From positions 62,001 to 126,000 of the forward strand of contig NZ_NFHP01000006.1 of assembly GCF_002159335.1 (NCBI RefSeq): DNA of 64,000 nucleotides, in the 5' to 3' direction. Positions 52,921 through 61,224 of the stretch are shown here, one piece after another (position 1 is the first letter of the stretch; the number at the start of each line of letters is the position of its first letter). This DNA is from Collinsella sp. An7 (GTDB lineage Bacteria > Actinomycetota > Coriobacteriia > Coriobacteriales > Coriobacteriaceae). Both the position numbers and the translations under genes were made by a program. Under the pieces are notes generated by a model. That model did not search any database. It saw nothing but the letters and a program-made list of their open reading frames with translations, and had not been told where the DNA came from.

Positions 52921-53190
52921 ATGGAGGGCAGCATCGCGACCGTCCTCCATCTCATGTTCTCGGTGGAGCAGGGCTTTGCGGCCGAACGTGGAAAGCCCCT
53001 GCTTGCATGCCATGGCCAGGCGTTTGCCGAGCGCATCAGGCAGGTTTGGGAGGGCATCAAGCGCAACGGCAAGGAAGTGCTTGTGGGCGTGCCGGCGCGC
53101 AACCAGCGCATCTACATGCGGGGCGTCCGTGGCGCCGACGGCTCATGGATCGGTTTCTTCGAGCGTTTCGAGCTGAACCAGAAGCTGTAG
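52921..53190 (+). CDS. Short hypothetical protein, possibly a fragment
   Basis: An 89-residue frame ending in IYMRGVRGADGSWIGFFERFEL, which resembles the last strands of a PAS-like domain but is too short to assign. No good Shine-Dalgarno is visible before the ATG. The amino acid composition is protein-like (no Arg/Pro bias of a shadow frame). It could be a small gene or the remnant of a larger one. It sits between the PTS region and the high-GC segment. Confidence 0.35.
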   Translation: MEGSIATVLHLMFSVEQGFAAERGKPLLACHGQAFAERIRQVWEGIKRNGKEVLVGVPARNQRIYMRGVRGADGSWIGFFERFELNQKL

Positions 53191-53317
53191 CGATGGCGTC
53201 GCGTTCGGCGGGCTCATGAGACTTTCCGCGGGGAGCCCCTGCGCGGAGGAGCGCCCCGCCTGGTGCCTTCCCGGGCGAGGGGCAAAAGACGGCCCTCACA
53301 GATGGTCCACCGCACGG

Positions 53318-53323
53318 TATAAT
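53318..53323 (+). promoter_or_regulatory. -10 box of yjdF
   Basis: Perfect TATAAT, about 12 bases before the structured leader; the -35 is not clear. Confidence 0.55.
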
Positions 53324-53329
53324 CGGCGC

Positions 53330-53410
53330 ATCGGAGATGAAAACACGACCCCGTCGGGTAGTCGGGGTGCGGGCGCCGCCCGTCAGTAACCTGCCTCCTT
53401 GGTTGTCCCT
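53330..53410 (+). ncRNA. Probable yjdF-motif riboswitch
   Basis: The leader between the TATAAT box and yjdF contains GAAAACACGACCCCG, TCGGGTAGTCGGGGTGC, then GCGCCGCCCGTCAGTAACC, a compact set of complementary GC blocks linked by AA-rich joints. yjdF genes in Firmicutes are commonly preceded by the yjdF-motif RNA, which senses azaaromatic compounds. Assignment rests on position, the downstream gene and this organisation; I could not align to the family model. Confidence 0.5.
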
Positions 53411-53447
53411 TCTCCGCGTGGCTTTCTACATAAAGGAGGTACCAGCC

Positions 53448-53870
53448 ATGCGGAAGACAGCCGTGTCCTCCACCCTCGTCGTGCGCTTCGACGGCCAGTT
53501 CTGGGTGGGGATCGTGGAGCGTGTCGAGGACGGCCGCCTCAGCGCGTGCCGCGTCGTGTTCGGCGCCGAGCCCTCGAACGAGGAGGTCCTCGACTTCGTG
53601 CTCAGGGAGTGGGTGAGGCTACCCCTCGGCCCCGCTGTCGCCTGCGAGGAGCGGGCGATGGCGAGAAACCCGAAGCGCCGTGCACGCCAGGCCGCCCGCG
53701 AGCTGAAGAAGCGCGGACCCTCAACGAAGGCCCAGGTCGCGCTCGCCGAGCAGCGCGAGGCCCTGGCGCAGGAGTCCGCCGCCCGCGATAAGGAGCACAA
53801 AGAAGAGGAGAGGCGCCAGCGCTTCGAGCAGAGACGGGAGAAGTCGAAGAGGAAGCACCGGGGTCACTGA
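53448..53870 (+). CDS. yjdF: YjdF family protein
   Basis: A 140-residue protein. The start VRFDGQFWVGIVERVEDGRL and VVFGAEPSNEEVLDFVLREW are YjdF hallmarks; a basic, highly charged helical C-terminus (about 75-140) with NPKRRARQAAREL and a KRKHRGH end is also typical. The biochemical role is unknown; the family is tied to response to toxic azaaromatics through its riboswitch. AAAGGAGGT lies 7 bases before the ATG at 53448. Codon use already resembles the high-GC segment to the right. Convergent with the histidine kinase gene (81-base gap). Confidence 0.88.
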   Translation: MRKTAVSSTLVVRFDGQFWVGIVERVEDGRLSACRVVFGAEPSNEEVLDFVLREWVRLPLGPAVACEERAMARNPKRRARQAARELKKRGPSTKAQVALAEQREALAQESAARDKEHKEEERRQRFEQRREKSKRKHRGH

Positions 53871-53951
53871 CGAGTCCTCGCTTGCCGAGGGCGAGTGCTC
53901 TTCGCAGCTCGACCGCCTGCGTCGCCGTTGCACACAAGGGAGCCCGAGCCG

Positions 53952-55388
53952 TCAGGTCCCGCTCAAGGGGACCGCGATGGTGGCCACCGCGCCGCCCGAG
54001 GGGCTGTTGGCGAGCGAGACAGAGCCCCCGTGGGTGCGCGCGGCCTCGGAGGCGGCGTGGAGGCCGAGCCCGTAGTGGCGGCCCCCGTCGCGCGAGGAGC
54101 GGGAGGAGTCGTCCGTGAAGAGGCGCTCGCAGCCGCGCTCGAGGGCTGCGGGAGAGAAGCCCGGCCCGTCGTCGGTGACCTCGATGACGAAGCTCCCGCC
54201 CGCGACGTCGCAGGAGACCGCCACGCGCGAGCGGGCGTGCTCGGCGGCGTTGGCCACGAGGTTCGCGGCGGCCCGCGCCAGGGCGGCTCGGTCGAGCGGG
54301 GCCTCGGGCGCGCCCGCGACGGCGGGGCCCGTGGCCGCGTCGAGCGCCACGCCGCGCGCCCGGGCGACCTGCGCGGCCTCGGCGACGACCTGCTCGCAGA
54401 GCTCGGCCGGCCGCACGGGAGCCCTCTCCGCCCCGCCGGACCCGCGAGAGGCCTCGATGAGCAGGCGCACGTAGCCGTCGAGCCTCTCGGCGCCGTCCGA
54501 GATGTCGCGCGCGGCGGCCGCGAGGTCGGCGTCCCCCTCGTCCCCCAGCTCCTCCGCCACGAAGTCGGCGTTGGCGCGCAGCACGGTGAGCGGCGTCTTG
54601 AGGTCGTGGGCGAGCGACGCCACCTGCTCGCGCTGCTCGCGCTCCGCGGCCCAGCGGGCCTCGAGCGACTCGGCGAGGGAGGCCCGCATGGCGTCCATCG
54701 CGGCGAGGACGTCGTTCACCTCGCGCACGTTGGTGCTGCCGACCGCGAAGCCGAGCTCTCCCGCGCCGACGCGCCCCGCCGCCTCCGTGAGCGGCGCCAT
54801 CTTGCGCGAGATCACTCGGCTCGCGCGGCGCGCCACGAGCGCGAGCGCGAGCGCGCTTCCCGCCGCGGCGCCGGCGAGCATGAGGTTCTGCGGGTTGGGG
54901 AGCAGGCCGGCGAGGTCGCGCGAGACCCACTGCGGCAGGTACTCGCTGACGAGCGCGCAGGCCCCGCCGCCCTCGAGCGGGAACGCGGCGTAGGTGAGGC
55001 CGGAGCCCCCGCCTGTGATCTCGACGGTGCCGGGCGCGGCGTCGAGGACCGCACCCGCCTCCTGCCGGGCGTGGTCCAGCCGTGCGCCCCCGAGGTCCGT
55101 CTCGCTCACCTCCCCGCTCTCGTCCACGACGGCGTAGCGGTAGGCCGTGGGTATGTCCTCCGGCCCGAGGCCTTCCCCTGCGGCCAGCAGGGCCGCGACC
55201 CCGCGCGCGTTGGCCGGCCCCCAGCTTGCCTCGTAGACCCATCCCATGTTGATCGTCGCGGAGAGCGCCATGAACGAGGCGAGCCACGCCGCGGCGACCG
55301 CCGCGAACGCGTAGGCGAAGTAGCGCGCTATGACGAAGGAGAGCGGCATGCCCCCGCGCCCCCGCGCTCCGGTCCTCAGGGCTGCCAC
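53952..55388 (-). CDS. Sensor histidine kinase
   Basis: A 478-residue kinase from the GTG at 55388, which overlaps the regulator gene by 13 bases; an ATG at 55349 is an alternative. Two membrane helices (about 20-45 and 170-190) frame an outside sensor of about 120 residues. HAMP-like region, then the H-box SLAHDLKTPLTVLRANADF with His261, N-box ANLVANAAEHA, and G-boxes DDGPGFSP and HYGLGLHAA. It phosphorylates the adjacent regulator, and the neighbouring LanFEG-like transporter suggests that cationic antimicrobial peptides are the signal. Confidence 0.92.
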   Translation of the reverse strand: MAALRTGARGRGGMPLSFVIARYFAYAFAAVAAAWLASFMALSATINMGWVYEASWGPANARGVAALLAAGEGLGPEDIPTAYRYAVVDESGEVSETDLGGARLDHARQEAGAVLDAAPGTVEITGGGSGLTYAAFPLEGGGACALVSEYLPQWVSRDLAGLLPNPQNLMLAGAAAGSALALALVARRASRVISRKMAPLTEAAGRVGAGELGFAVGSTNVREVNDVLAAMDAMRASLAESLEARWAAEREQREQVASLAHDLKTPLTVLRANADFVAEELGDEGDADLAAAARDISDGAERLDGYVRLLIEASRGSGGAERAPVRPAELCEQVVAEAAQVARARGVALDAATGPAVAGAPEAPLDRAALARAAANLVANAAEHARSRVAVSCDVAGGSFVIEVTDDGPGFSPAALERGCERLFTDDSSRSSRDGGRHYGLGLHAASEAARTHGGSVSLANSPSGGAVATIAVPLSGT

Positions 55389-56038
55389 TTGTACCCCATC
55401 CCCCAGACGGTCGCGATCGGGTCGGCTCCGGCCTCGGAGAGCTTCCTCCGGGCGCGGCTGACCTGCATGGATATGGCCGCGTCGTCAGCGTCGCTGTCCC
55501 AGCCGAGCACCGCCTCGCGGATCTGCGCGCGGCTCATGACCTGCCCGGGGTGGCGGGCGAGGTGCTCGCAGATGGCGTACTCGGTGGGCGTGAGCGGCAC
55601 GGCCTCGCCGCCCACGGCGAGCTCGCGCGCCCCGAGGTCGAGCCGCACCTCCCCGAAGGAGAGGGCGTGCGAGCGCGGCCTGCGCTCCCGGCGCAGGTGG
55701 GCCGCGACCTTGGCGCGCAGCTCCGCGGCCCCGAAGGGCTTGCGGACGTAGTCGTCGGCGCCCAGGCCGTAGCCGGCCACGGCGTCCTCCTCGGCCACGC
55801 GCGCGGTCAGGAAGATGATGGGCCCGTCGAAGTCCGGGCGGATCCTCCGCACGAGCTCGAAGCCGTCGAGCCCCGGCATCATGACGTCGCAGAGCACGAG
55901 GTCGAAGCGCGAGAGGTCCGTCCCCGGGACCGCCGTCGGGTCCGCGACCCTGACGACCTCGTGGCCGTCGCGGCCGAGCACGCGCGCGAGCGCGTCGAGG
56001 ATCGCGCGCTCGTCGTCCACCGCCAGTATCCTCGCCAT
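55376..56038 (-). CDS. OmpR-family response regulator
   Basis: A 220-residue regulator. Receiver domain with acidic pocket VDDE, phospho-acceptor Asp51 in LVLCDVMMPG, Thr in FLTARV and Lys in YVRKPF; C-terminal winged helix LTPTEYAICEHLARHPGQVMSRAQI and the YRTVRGxGYKW-like end VWGMGYKWQP. GGGAGG lies before the ATG. It sits 45 bases after the YxeA gene in the same operon as the transporter, whose expression it most likely controls. Confidence 0.94.
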   Translation of the reverse strand: MARILAVDDERAILDALARVLGRDGHEVVRVADPTAVPGTDLSRFDLVLCDVMMPGLDGFELVRRIRPDFDGPIIFLTARVAEEDAVAGYGLGADDYVRKPFGAAELRAKVAAHLRRERRPRSHALSFGEVRLDLGARELAVGGEAVPLTPTEYAICEHLARHPGQVMSRAQIREAVLGWDSDADDAAISMQVSRARRKLSEAGADPIATVWGMGYKWQP

Positions 56039-56083
56039 GTTCGACCTCCCGATGTTCCAGTCGGAATTGTACCAGCGCGCCGC

Positions 56084-56488
56084 TCAGCGGCCCAGCGCCC
56101 CGCGCGCGGCCGCGGGCGCCTCGTCCGCGTCGCACGCGCGGTAGCGCACGCCCGAGCCGCCGCGCGCCTCGATCTCGAGCCAGCCCTCGCCGTCCGACTC
56201 CCGCCCGAAGAAGATGAGCTGGAGCTCGCGGACGTTGCCCTCGGCGTCCGCCGCCTCCACCAGGTAGACGTAGTTCGCCCCCGTCCCGGTGGCGTCGGCG
56301 TAGGAGCTCGCGTGGCTGCCGGGATCGGGCGCGGGCGCCCACATGGCGACCTCCGGGTTGGGCAGCACGCGGTCGGCGACCGAGCGCAGGGCGGGACCCC
56401 AGCCGGCGTCGAGCAGGGCGTTCCCGCCCAGGACGAGCGCCACGGCAAGAAGGGCGAGCATGGCGGCGACGAGCGGCTTCCTACGCAT
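56084..56488 (-). CDS. YxeA/DUF1093 family exported protein
   Basis: A 134-residue protein with an N-terminal membrane anchor or signal (about 5-25) and an OB-like domain: YVYLVEAADAEGNVRELQLIFFG, LEIEARGGSGVRYRACDADEAP, followed by Ala-Leu, the YxeA pattern. YxeA proteins often neighbour bacitracin- or lantibiotic-response systems; their role is unknown. The start overlaps the permease gene by 8 bases. Confidence 0.8.
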   Translation of the reverse strand: MRRKPLVAAMLALLAVALVLGGNALLDAGWGPALRSVADRVLPNPEVAMWAPAPDPGSHASSYADATGTGANYVYLVEAADAEGNVRELQLIFFGRESDGEGWLEIEARGGSGVRYRACDADEAPAAARGALGR

Positions 56489-57296
56489 CTGCCCTCCCGT
56501 CCTCGAAGCGGCGGAACCAGGCGAGAAGGACGGCGGCGGCCGCCAGGGCGAGCACGAGGCCGGCGAGCGCGGTCTCGAGGAGCGGGCCCGTCGCGCGCGC
56601 GACGTCGATGAAGGCCTCCACCCCGAGTGACCCCAGGCGCGCGGGCCAGGCGAGCGGCACCCAGCTCAGAGGCGTCGCCAGGGCGCCGGTGAGCTCGCCG
56701 GTCATGAGGCCGTGCGCGAGCCCTCCCACCGAGAAGAACGCGAGGAGCGTCCCCGCCGCGCCGACGCCGATGGCGGCGTTGCGGCCGAGGCGCAGGGCCA
56801 CGCCGAGCCCAAGCGCGTAGAGGGGCAGGCTGCCCAGCGCGACGCCCGCCCAGGCGGCCGCGAGCGGGGCGGGCCCGAGCGGCAGGCGCCCGGCGGCGGC
56901 GAGCGCGGCCCCGAACACGCCGAGCGCCACGGCGAGCGCGCCCGCGCCGAGCGCCGCAAGGACGAGCAGCTTCGCCGCGACGGCGCGCCCGCGCGAGGGG
57001 ACCGCCGTGAGGTTGGCGAGGCGCCCGGCGGAGCGCTCCTCGTCCACGGCGAGCCCGCAGACGATGGCGGACATGAGCGGCATGAGGGCGCCGAGGAACT
57101 GGGCGTAGGCGTCCGCGCCCAGCGCCGGGTCCCATCGGGCGACGGAGAAGTACTCGCCGCAGGCAAGGCCGGCGGCCAGGCCGCAGACGAGGTGCACCGC
57201 CACGAGCGGGGAGTGCCCGAGGCGCAGGGCCTCGGAGCGCAGGGCCCGCGGGAGCGTCATGCGCGGCGCCGGGCCGGAGAGTCGTGCCATGGCCAT
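56481..57296 (-). CDS. Lantibiotic-immunity-type ABC permease (second permease, LanG/MutG-like)
   Basis: A 271-residue ABC-2-type permease with six helices; RSEALRLGHSPLVAVHLVCG, VCGLAVDEERSAGRLANLTAVPSRGRAVAAKLL is the family cytoplasmic loop. Works with the preceding permease and ATPase to expel antimicrobial peptides from the membrane. The start at 57296 overlaps the first permease's stop as TGATG, ensuring coupling; an ATG two codons later is also possible. Ala/Leu-rich with about 75% GC. Confidence 0.85.
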   Translation of the reverse strand: MAMARLSGPAPRMTLPRALRSEALRLGHSPLVAVHLVCGLAAGLACGEYFSVARWDPALGADAYAQFLGALMPLMSAIVCGLAVDEERSAGRLANLTAVPSRGRAVAAKLLVLAALGAGALAVALGVFGAALAAAGRLPLGPAPLAAAWAGVALGSLPLYALGLGVALRLGRNAAIGVGAAGTLLAFFSVGGLAHGLMTGELTGALATPLSWVPLAWPARLGSLGVEAFIDVARATGPLLETALAGLVLALAAAAVLLAWFRRFEDGRADA

Positions 57297-58066
57297 CACC
57301 TCTCCTCGGAGCGCGCGAACCAGGACGCGCCCACCGCCGTGAGCGCGACGAACGCGAGCGCGCAGACCGCAAGGCCCGCCAGCGTGAGCATGCCGTCCGC
57401 CGCGAGCGCCCCGCCGAGCGCCATGTCCGCCGCGAGCGGCTCGCCGCTCGGCAGCACGGGGATGAAGCTCGTGGGGATGACCATGCTCGCCGATGGCGGG
57501 AAGAGCTGCGGCAGCGGCACCAGCGACCAGGCGAACCCGCCCACGAGCTGCACGGCGAGCGGACAGAAGATCCCCGCGAGCATGCCGAGCCGCGCCGTGA
57601 GGAAGAGCCCCGCGGGGACCATCCACGCCGCGGTCACCGTGTTCACGAGCGCGCAGAGGAGCATCGTGAGCGTGCCTGCGGCCGTGAGGCCCTGCGAGGA
57701 GAACGCCGACCCCGCGAGGTAGATGCCGAAGACCACGAGGTTCGAGAGCGCGCAGAGCGCGAGGCACCAGAGCGCCTTGGCCCACCAGGCGCGCCCGAGA
57801 GGGAAGCCCAGGCCCAGCACGCCCCGCATCCGCGTGCGCGCGTCGGCCTGCGCCACGCAGGCGACCACGAGCGAGAGCGCCACGGGCAGGAAGAGCGCGT
57901 ACCAGTAGTTCCACGCGCTGAAGGACTGCGCGCCCCGGTAGGGCATCGCGCCGAGCAGAGGCATCGGCAGCGCCATGAGCACGGCCAGGCGAACCGGCGC
58001 CGCGTGGCGCGACTTCAGCGCCTCGGCGCGCAGGCCCGCGATCAGGCCGGTCTTCTCGCCCGTCAT
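57296..58066 (-). CDS. Lantibiotic-immunity-type ABC permease (first permease, LanE/MutE-like)
   Basis: A 256-residue permease with six helices. LRAEALKSRHAAPVRLAVLMALPMPLL, the WNYWYALFLPVALSLVVACV segment and the QLVGGFAWSLVPLPQLFPPSASMVIPTSF segment fit the MutE/EpiE branch. GGGGAGG precedes the ATG at 58066, which overlaps the ATPase stop as ATGA. Member of the LanFEG-like trio. Confidence 0.87.
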   Translation of the reverse strand: MTGEKTGLIAGLRAEALKSRHAAPVRLAVLMALPMPLLGAMPYRGAQSFSAWNYWYALFLPVALSLVVACVAQADARTRMRGVLGLGFPLGRAWWAKALWCLALCALSNLVVFGIYLAGSAFSSQGLTAAGTLTMLLCALVNTVTAAWMVPAGLFLTARLGMLAGIFCPLAVQLVGGFAWSLVPLPQLFPPSASMVIPTSFIPVLPSGEPLAADMALGGALAADGMLTLAGLAVCALAFVALTAVGASWFARSEER

Positions 58067-58791
58067 GCTGCCACCTCCCCGCGTGCGCGCCGCCCCTCCC
58101 GGCAGACGCCCATGAAGAGCTCCTCGAGGTCCTCGCCTGGGCGCAGGGCGTCCTCGTAGGCGAGGCGCCCCCGGTAGATGATGCCGACCGTGTCCGCCAT
58201 CTGCTGCACCTCGGACAGGATGTGGCTCGAGACGAGCACCGTCGTGCCCGCCGCCGCGAAGCCGCGTATCTGGTCGCGCAGCTCCTCGATGCCGATGGGG
58301 TCGAGGCCGTTGGTGGGCTCGTCGAGCACGAGCAGGCGCGGCCGGGCGAGCAGCGCCAGCGCGAGTCCCAGGCGCTGCTTCATGCCCATCGAGAAGCGCC
58401 CGGCGCGCTTGCGCCCGGTGTCCGCGAGGTCCACGGCCGCGAGCATCTCGTCGATGCGGGACTCGGGCAGTCCCAGCAGCGTGGTGCGCACGCGCAGGTT
58501 CTCGCGCGCGGTGAGGTTGGGGTAGAGCGGCGCCTCCTCGATGAGGCTGCCGATGGCGTAGAGGTCCTCCCGGCGCCAGGCTTGCCCGGCGAAGAGGATC
58601 TCGCCGGCGGTCGGCCGCAGCATCCCGCAGATCATCTTGAGCGTGGTCGACTTGCCGGCGCCGTTGGGTCCGAGCAGGCCGTACACCTCGCCCTCGCGGA
58701 TGTGGAGGTTCACGTCCGCCACGGCCTCCTGCGCCTGGTCGCCGCGGCCGAAGCGCTTGGTGAGCCCGCGCGTCTCGAGCATGTAGCCCAT
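58063..58791 (-). CDS. Lantibiotic-immunity-type ABC ATPase (LanF/BcrA-like)
   Basis: A 242-residue ATPase: Walker A GPNGAGKS, short IGSLIEEAPLYPNLTARENLRV typical of BcrA/LanF proteins (E-loop instead of Q-loop), signature FSMGMKQRLGLA, Walker B LLVLDEPTNGLDP, switch SSHILSEV. The E in the Q-loop position marks the LanF group. AGAAGGGA precedes the ATG at 58791; the longer frame upstream is discounted. First gene of the six-gene leftward operon; about 190 bases separate it from the divergent sigma gene. Confidence 0.92.
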   Translation of the reverse strand: MGYMLETRGLTKRFGRGDQAQEAVADVNLHIREGEVYGLLGPNGAGKSTTLKMICGMLRPTAGEILFAGQAWRREDLYAIGSLIEEAPLYPNLTARENLRVRTTLLGLPESRIDEMLAAVDLADTGRKRAGRFSMGMKQRLGLALALLARPRLLVLDEPTNGLDPIGIEELRDQIRGFAAAGTTVLVSSHILSEVQQMADTVGIIYRGRLAYEDALRPGEDLEELFMGVCREGRRARGEVAA

Positions 58792-58980
58792 GGGTTCGTC
58801 CCTTCTCTTCCGGGCGCGCGGTCCGAGTCGCCGTGCCCGCGCGCCTCGCCTTTCGGGTTCGCCATCCATGGTGGGGCGCGTTTCTAACGAAGCAATAACG
58901 ACTGATGGCGAAAGTTTTTTCAATCCGACCGCTCATCCGGGGCCGCCGCTGCGTTAATAGGGATAGAGGGAGGTGACGCC

Positions 58981-59487
58981 GTGGGCGAGAGGAACGGGCG
59001 GACGGACGAGGCGGAGCGCCTCGTCGGCGAGCACTACGCGGACGTGCTGCGGTACTGCCGCAGGCACGCGCCGGCGGGGCTCGCCGAGGACGCCGCCCAG
59101 GAGACGTTCCTGCGCTTCGTCCGCGCCCGCTCGCGCTACCGGGATCGGGGCCGCGCCCGCGCCTACCTCGTCACAATAGCCCGCAACGTCTGCGCCGACA
59201 TGGCGCGCGACCGCGCCTCCTCGTGGGCCGATCTCCCGGAGGTGCTCCCCGGCGGGGGCGACCCGGGCGAGGCGGACGACCGCCGCGACCTGGCCTCCGC
59301 GCTCGCCCGGCTGCCCCGCGCCCAGCGCGAGGCGCTCGAGCTCAGGTACGGGGAGGGCCTCACGGTCGGCGAGGTGGGCGCCGCGCTGGGCATGAGCAGG
59401 TTCGCCGCGGCGCGCGCCCTGTCGTCGGCGCTCGACGCGCTGCGGGCGGATTTGGACGTTCAAGCCGATAAGGGCAGGGAGGTCTGA
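58981..59487 (+). CDS. ECF-type RNA polymerase sigma factor
   Basis: A 168-residue sigma-70 family protein with only regions 2 and 4. Region 2: LVGEHYADVLRYCRRHAP, EDAAQETFLRFVR, RARAYLVTIARNVCADM. Region 4: ALARLPRAQREALELRYGEG, TVGEVGAALGMSRFAAARAL. The start is GTG after GGGAGGTGAC. It directs a small regulon, probably its own operon with the following membrane protein and ABC transporter. The 1-base gap to the next gene suggests an anti-sigma partner. Confidence 0.92.
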   Translation: MGERNGRTDEAERLVGEHYADVLRYCRRHAPAGLAEDAAQETFLRFVRARSRYRDRGRARAYLVTIARNVCADMARDRASSWADLPEVLPGGGDPGEADDRRDLASALARLPRAQREALELRYGEGLTVGEVGAALGMSRFAAARALSSALDALRADLDVQADKGREV

Positions 59488-59488
59488 G

Positions 59489-60253
59489 ATGAGGATGCGA
59501 GAGAGACGCGCCCTCGAGGACGCGCTGCGGGACCACTACCGGGCGGCGCCCGGCACCGACGCCGCCGCGCCCCGCGCGCTCGTGGAGGCGGTCGCGGCCG
59601 AGATGGCCCGGCCCGCCCGGCCGCGCGCCGCGGAGGTCGTCGCCGGACAGGCCCGCCGCGTCGGTGCGGGGGCGTGGGCGCTGCACGCGGCGCTCGCCCT
59701 TCTCGCCGTGCCGTGCGCCCTCTCCGGGGTCGGCGTCGGGACGGTCGCGGCGGCCCTCGGGGCGGCGCTCGCGCTCGCCTCGCTCGCGGGCGTCACGCGC
59801 TCGCGCTCCTGCGGCATGGCCGAGCTCGAGGCCGCGTGCCCCGTGAACGCCCAGGCCGCGGCCTGGGCCCGGGGGCTCGTGCTCTGCTGCGCGGACGCCC
59901 TCGCGATCGCCCTCCTCGCCGCCCTCTCCGGCCCGGCGGGGGGCGCGCCCTGGGCCGTGCTCGCCCAGGGGCTCGCGCCCTACCTCGCGGCCCTCGGGGC
60001 AGGGCTCCTCGCAGCCCGCCGCGCGGCGAGCCCGGACGCGACGGTCGCCGCCGCCGCCGCCGCGGCCGGGGTGTGCGCCGCCTGCGTCCTCGCGCGCACC
60101 GTCTGCCCGGCGGCCTTCGGCCCCGCGGCGGCGCTCGCCTGGTGGGCGGCCGCGGCGGCGGCCCTCGCCTTCGCCGCGGCGCAGGCCCGCGCGTGGCTGC
60201 GCGCGGCGGCGTCCGGCTTCGCCGACGCGCCCGCGTCCGCAGGCGCGCTCTAG
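59489..60253 (+). CDS. Membrane protein, candidate anti-sigma factor
   Basis: A 254-residue, very alanine-rich protein. A cytoplasmic N-terminal helical part (1-about 60) is followed by six predicted membrane helices in three pairs (about 62-100, 118-150, 165-215). No zinc-binding HxxxCxxC anti-sigma motif is present. Its place one base after the sigma gene, with GGGAGG upstream, makes an anti-sigma or sensor role the best guess; it could also be a transporter accessory. Confidence 0.6.
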   Translation: MRMRERRALEDALRDHYRAAPGTDAAAPRALVEAVAAEMARPARPRAAEVVAGQARRVGAGAWALHAALALLAVPCALSGVGVGTVAAALGAALALASLAGVTRSRSCGMAELEAACPVNAQAAAWARGLVLCCADALAIALLAALSGPAGGAPWAVLAQGLAPYLAALGAGLLAARRAASPDATVAAAAAAAGVCAACVLARTVCPAAFGPAAALAWWAAAAAALAFAAAQARAWLRAAASGFADAPASAGAL

Positions 60254-60294
60254 CGACCCCACCGTAAGACCGACTACCAGAGAGGAAATCCAGC

Positions 60295-61224
60295 ATGGAA
60301 CTGACGCTCGACCGGCTGACCCGGGAGTTCGGGCCCAAGATCGCCGTGGACCGCGTGAGCGCGACGCTCGCCCCCGGCGTCTACGGCCTGCTCGGCGCCA
60401 ACGGCGCCGGCAAGACCACGCTCATGAGGATGGTCTGCGGGGTGCTGCGCCCCACCTCGGGCGAGGTGCGCTACGACGGCGCCCCCGTCGCGCGCATGGG
60501 CGACGAGTACCGCGCCCTCCTCGGCTACCTGCCGCAGGACTTCGGCTACTACCCGGAGTTCACGGCGCTCGACTTCATGGAGTACATGGCCGCCCTCAAG
60601 GGCCTCGGCCGGCGCGACGCGCGCGACCGCTCGCTCGCGCTGCTGGAGCGCGTGGGGCTCGGCGGCGAGGAGCGCCGCCGCATCCGGACCTTCTCCGGCG
60701 GCATGCGCCAGCGCCTCGGCATCGCGCAGGCCGTCCTCAACGACCCCGAGGTCCTCGTGCTCGACGAGCCCACGGCCGGGCTCGACCCCAAGGAGCGCGT
60801 GCGCTTCCGCAACCTCATCGCCGGCCTCGCGCGCGACATGATCGTCCTTCTCTCCACGCACATCGTCTCCGACGTGGAGCACATCGCCGATGAGATCCTC
60901 GTGATGCGGGCGGGGTCGGTCGTGCTCTCGGGACCGCCCGACGAGCTCGTGGCGGAGGCCGAGGGCAGGGTCTGGGAGGCCGTCGTCCCGGCCGGGCGTG
61001 CCGAGGCGCTCGAGGCCGCGCTCACGGTGGGCAACGTCCGCCACCTCGAGGGCGGGCGGGCGCTCCTGCGCTACGTGGCGGACGAGCCCAGGGTGCCGGG
61101 CTCCGCCCCCGCCGAGCCCACGCTCGAGGACCTGTACCTGTACGTGTTCCGCGACGGCGCCGCCGGGGCGGGCTCGCCCCGCGCCGCCCGCGGGGCCCAC
61201 TTCAAGGAGGGACGCCATGCCTAG
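60295..61224 (+). CDS. ABC transporter ATP-binding protein
   Basis: A 309-residue ATPase of the drug/antibiotic exporter type: Walker A GANGAGKT, Q-loop LGYLPQDFGYYPEFTA, signature FSGGMRQRLGIAQ, Walker B VLVLDEPTAGLDP, switch LSTHIVSDVEHIAD. A C-terminal extension (about 220-300) with GRVWEAVVPAGRAEAL is seen in ATPases partnered with large ABC-2 permeases. GAGAGGAAA precedes the ATG. It overlaps the permease gene by 8 bases. Confidence 0.92.
   Translation: MELTLDRLTREFGPKIAVDRVSATLAPGVYGLLGANGAGKTTLMRMVCGVLRPTSGEVRYDGAPVARMGDEYRALLGYLPQDFGYYPEFTALDFMEYMAALKGLGRRDARDRSLALLERVGLGGEERRRIRTFSGGMRQRLGIAQAVLNDPEVLVLDEPTAGLDPKERVRFRNLIAGLARDMIVLLSTHIVSDVEHIADEILVMRAGSVVLSGPPDELVAEAEGRVWEAVVPAGRAEALEAALTVGNVRHLEGGRALLRYVADEPRVPGSAPAEPTLEDLYLYVFRDGAAGAGSPRAARGAHFKEGRHA

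Noticed and set aside
53602-55287. 561-codon frame overlapping the histidine kinase
   Set aside because: Arg/Gly-rich product in another register of very GC-rich DNA; the kinase frame has all catalytic boxes.
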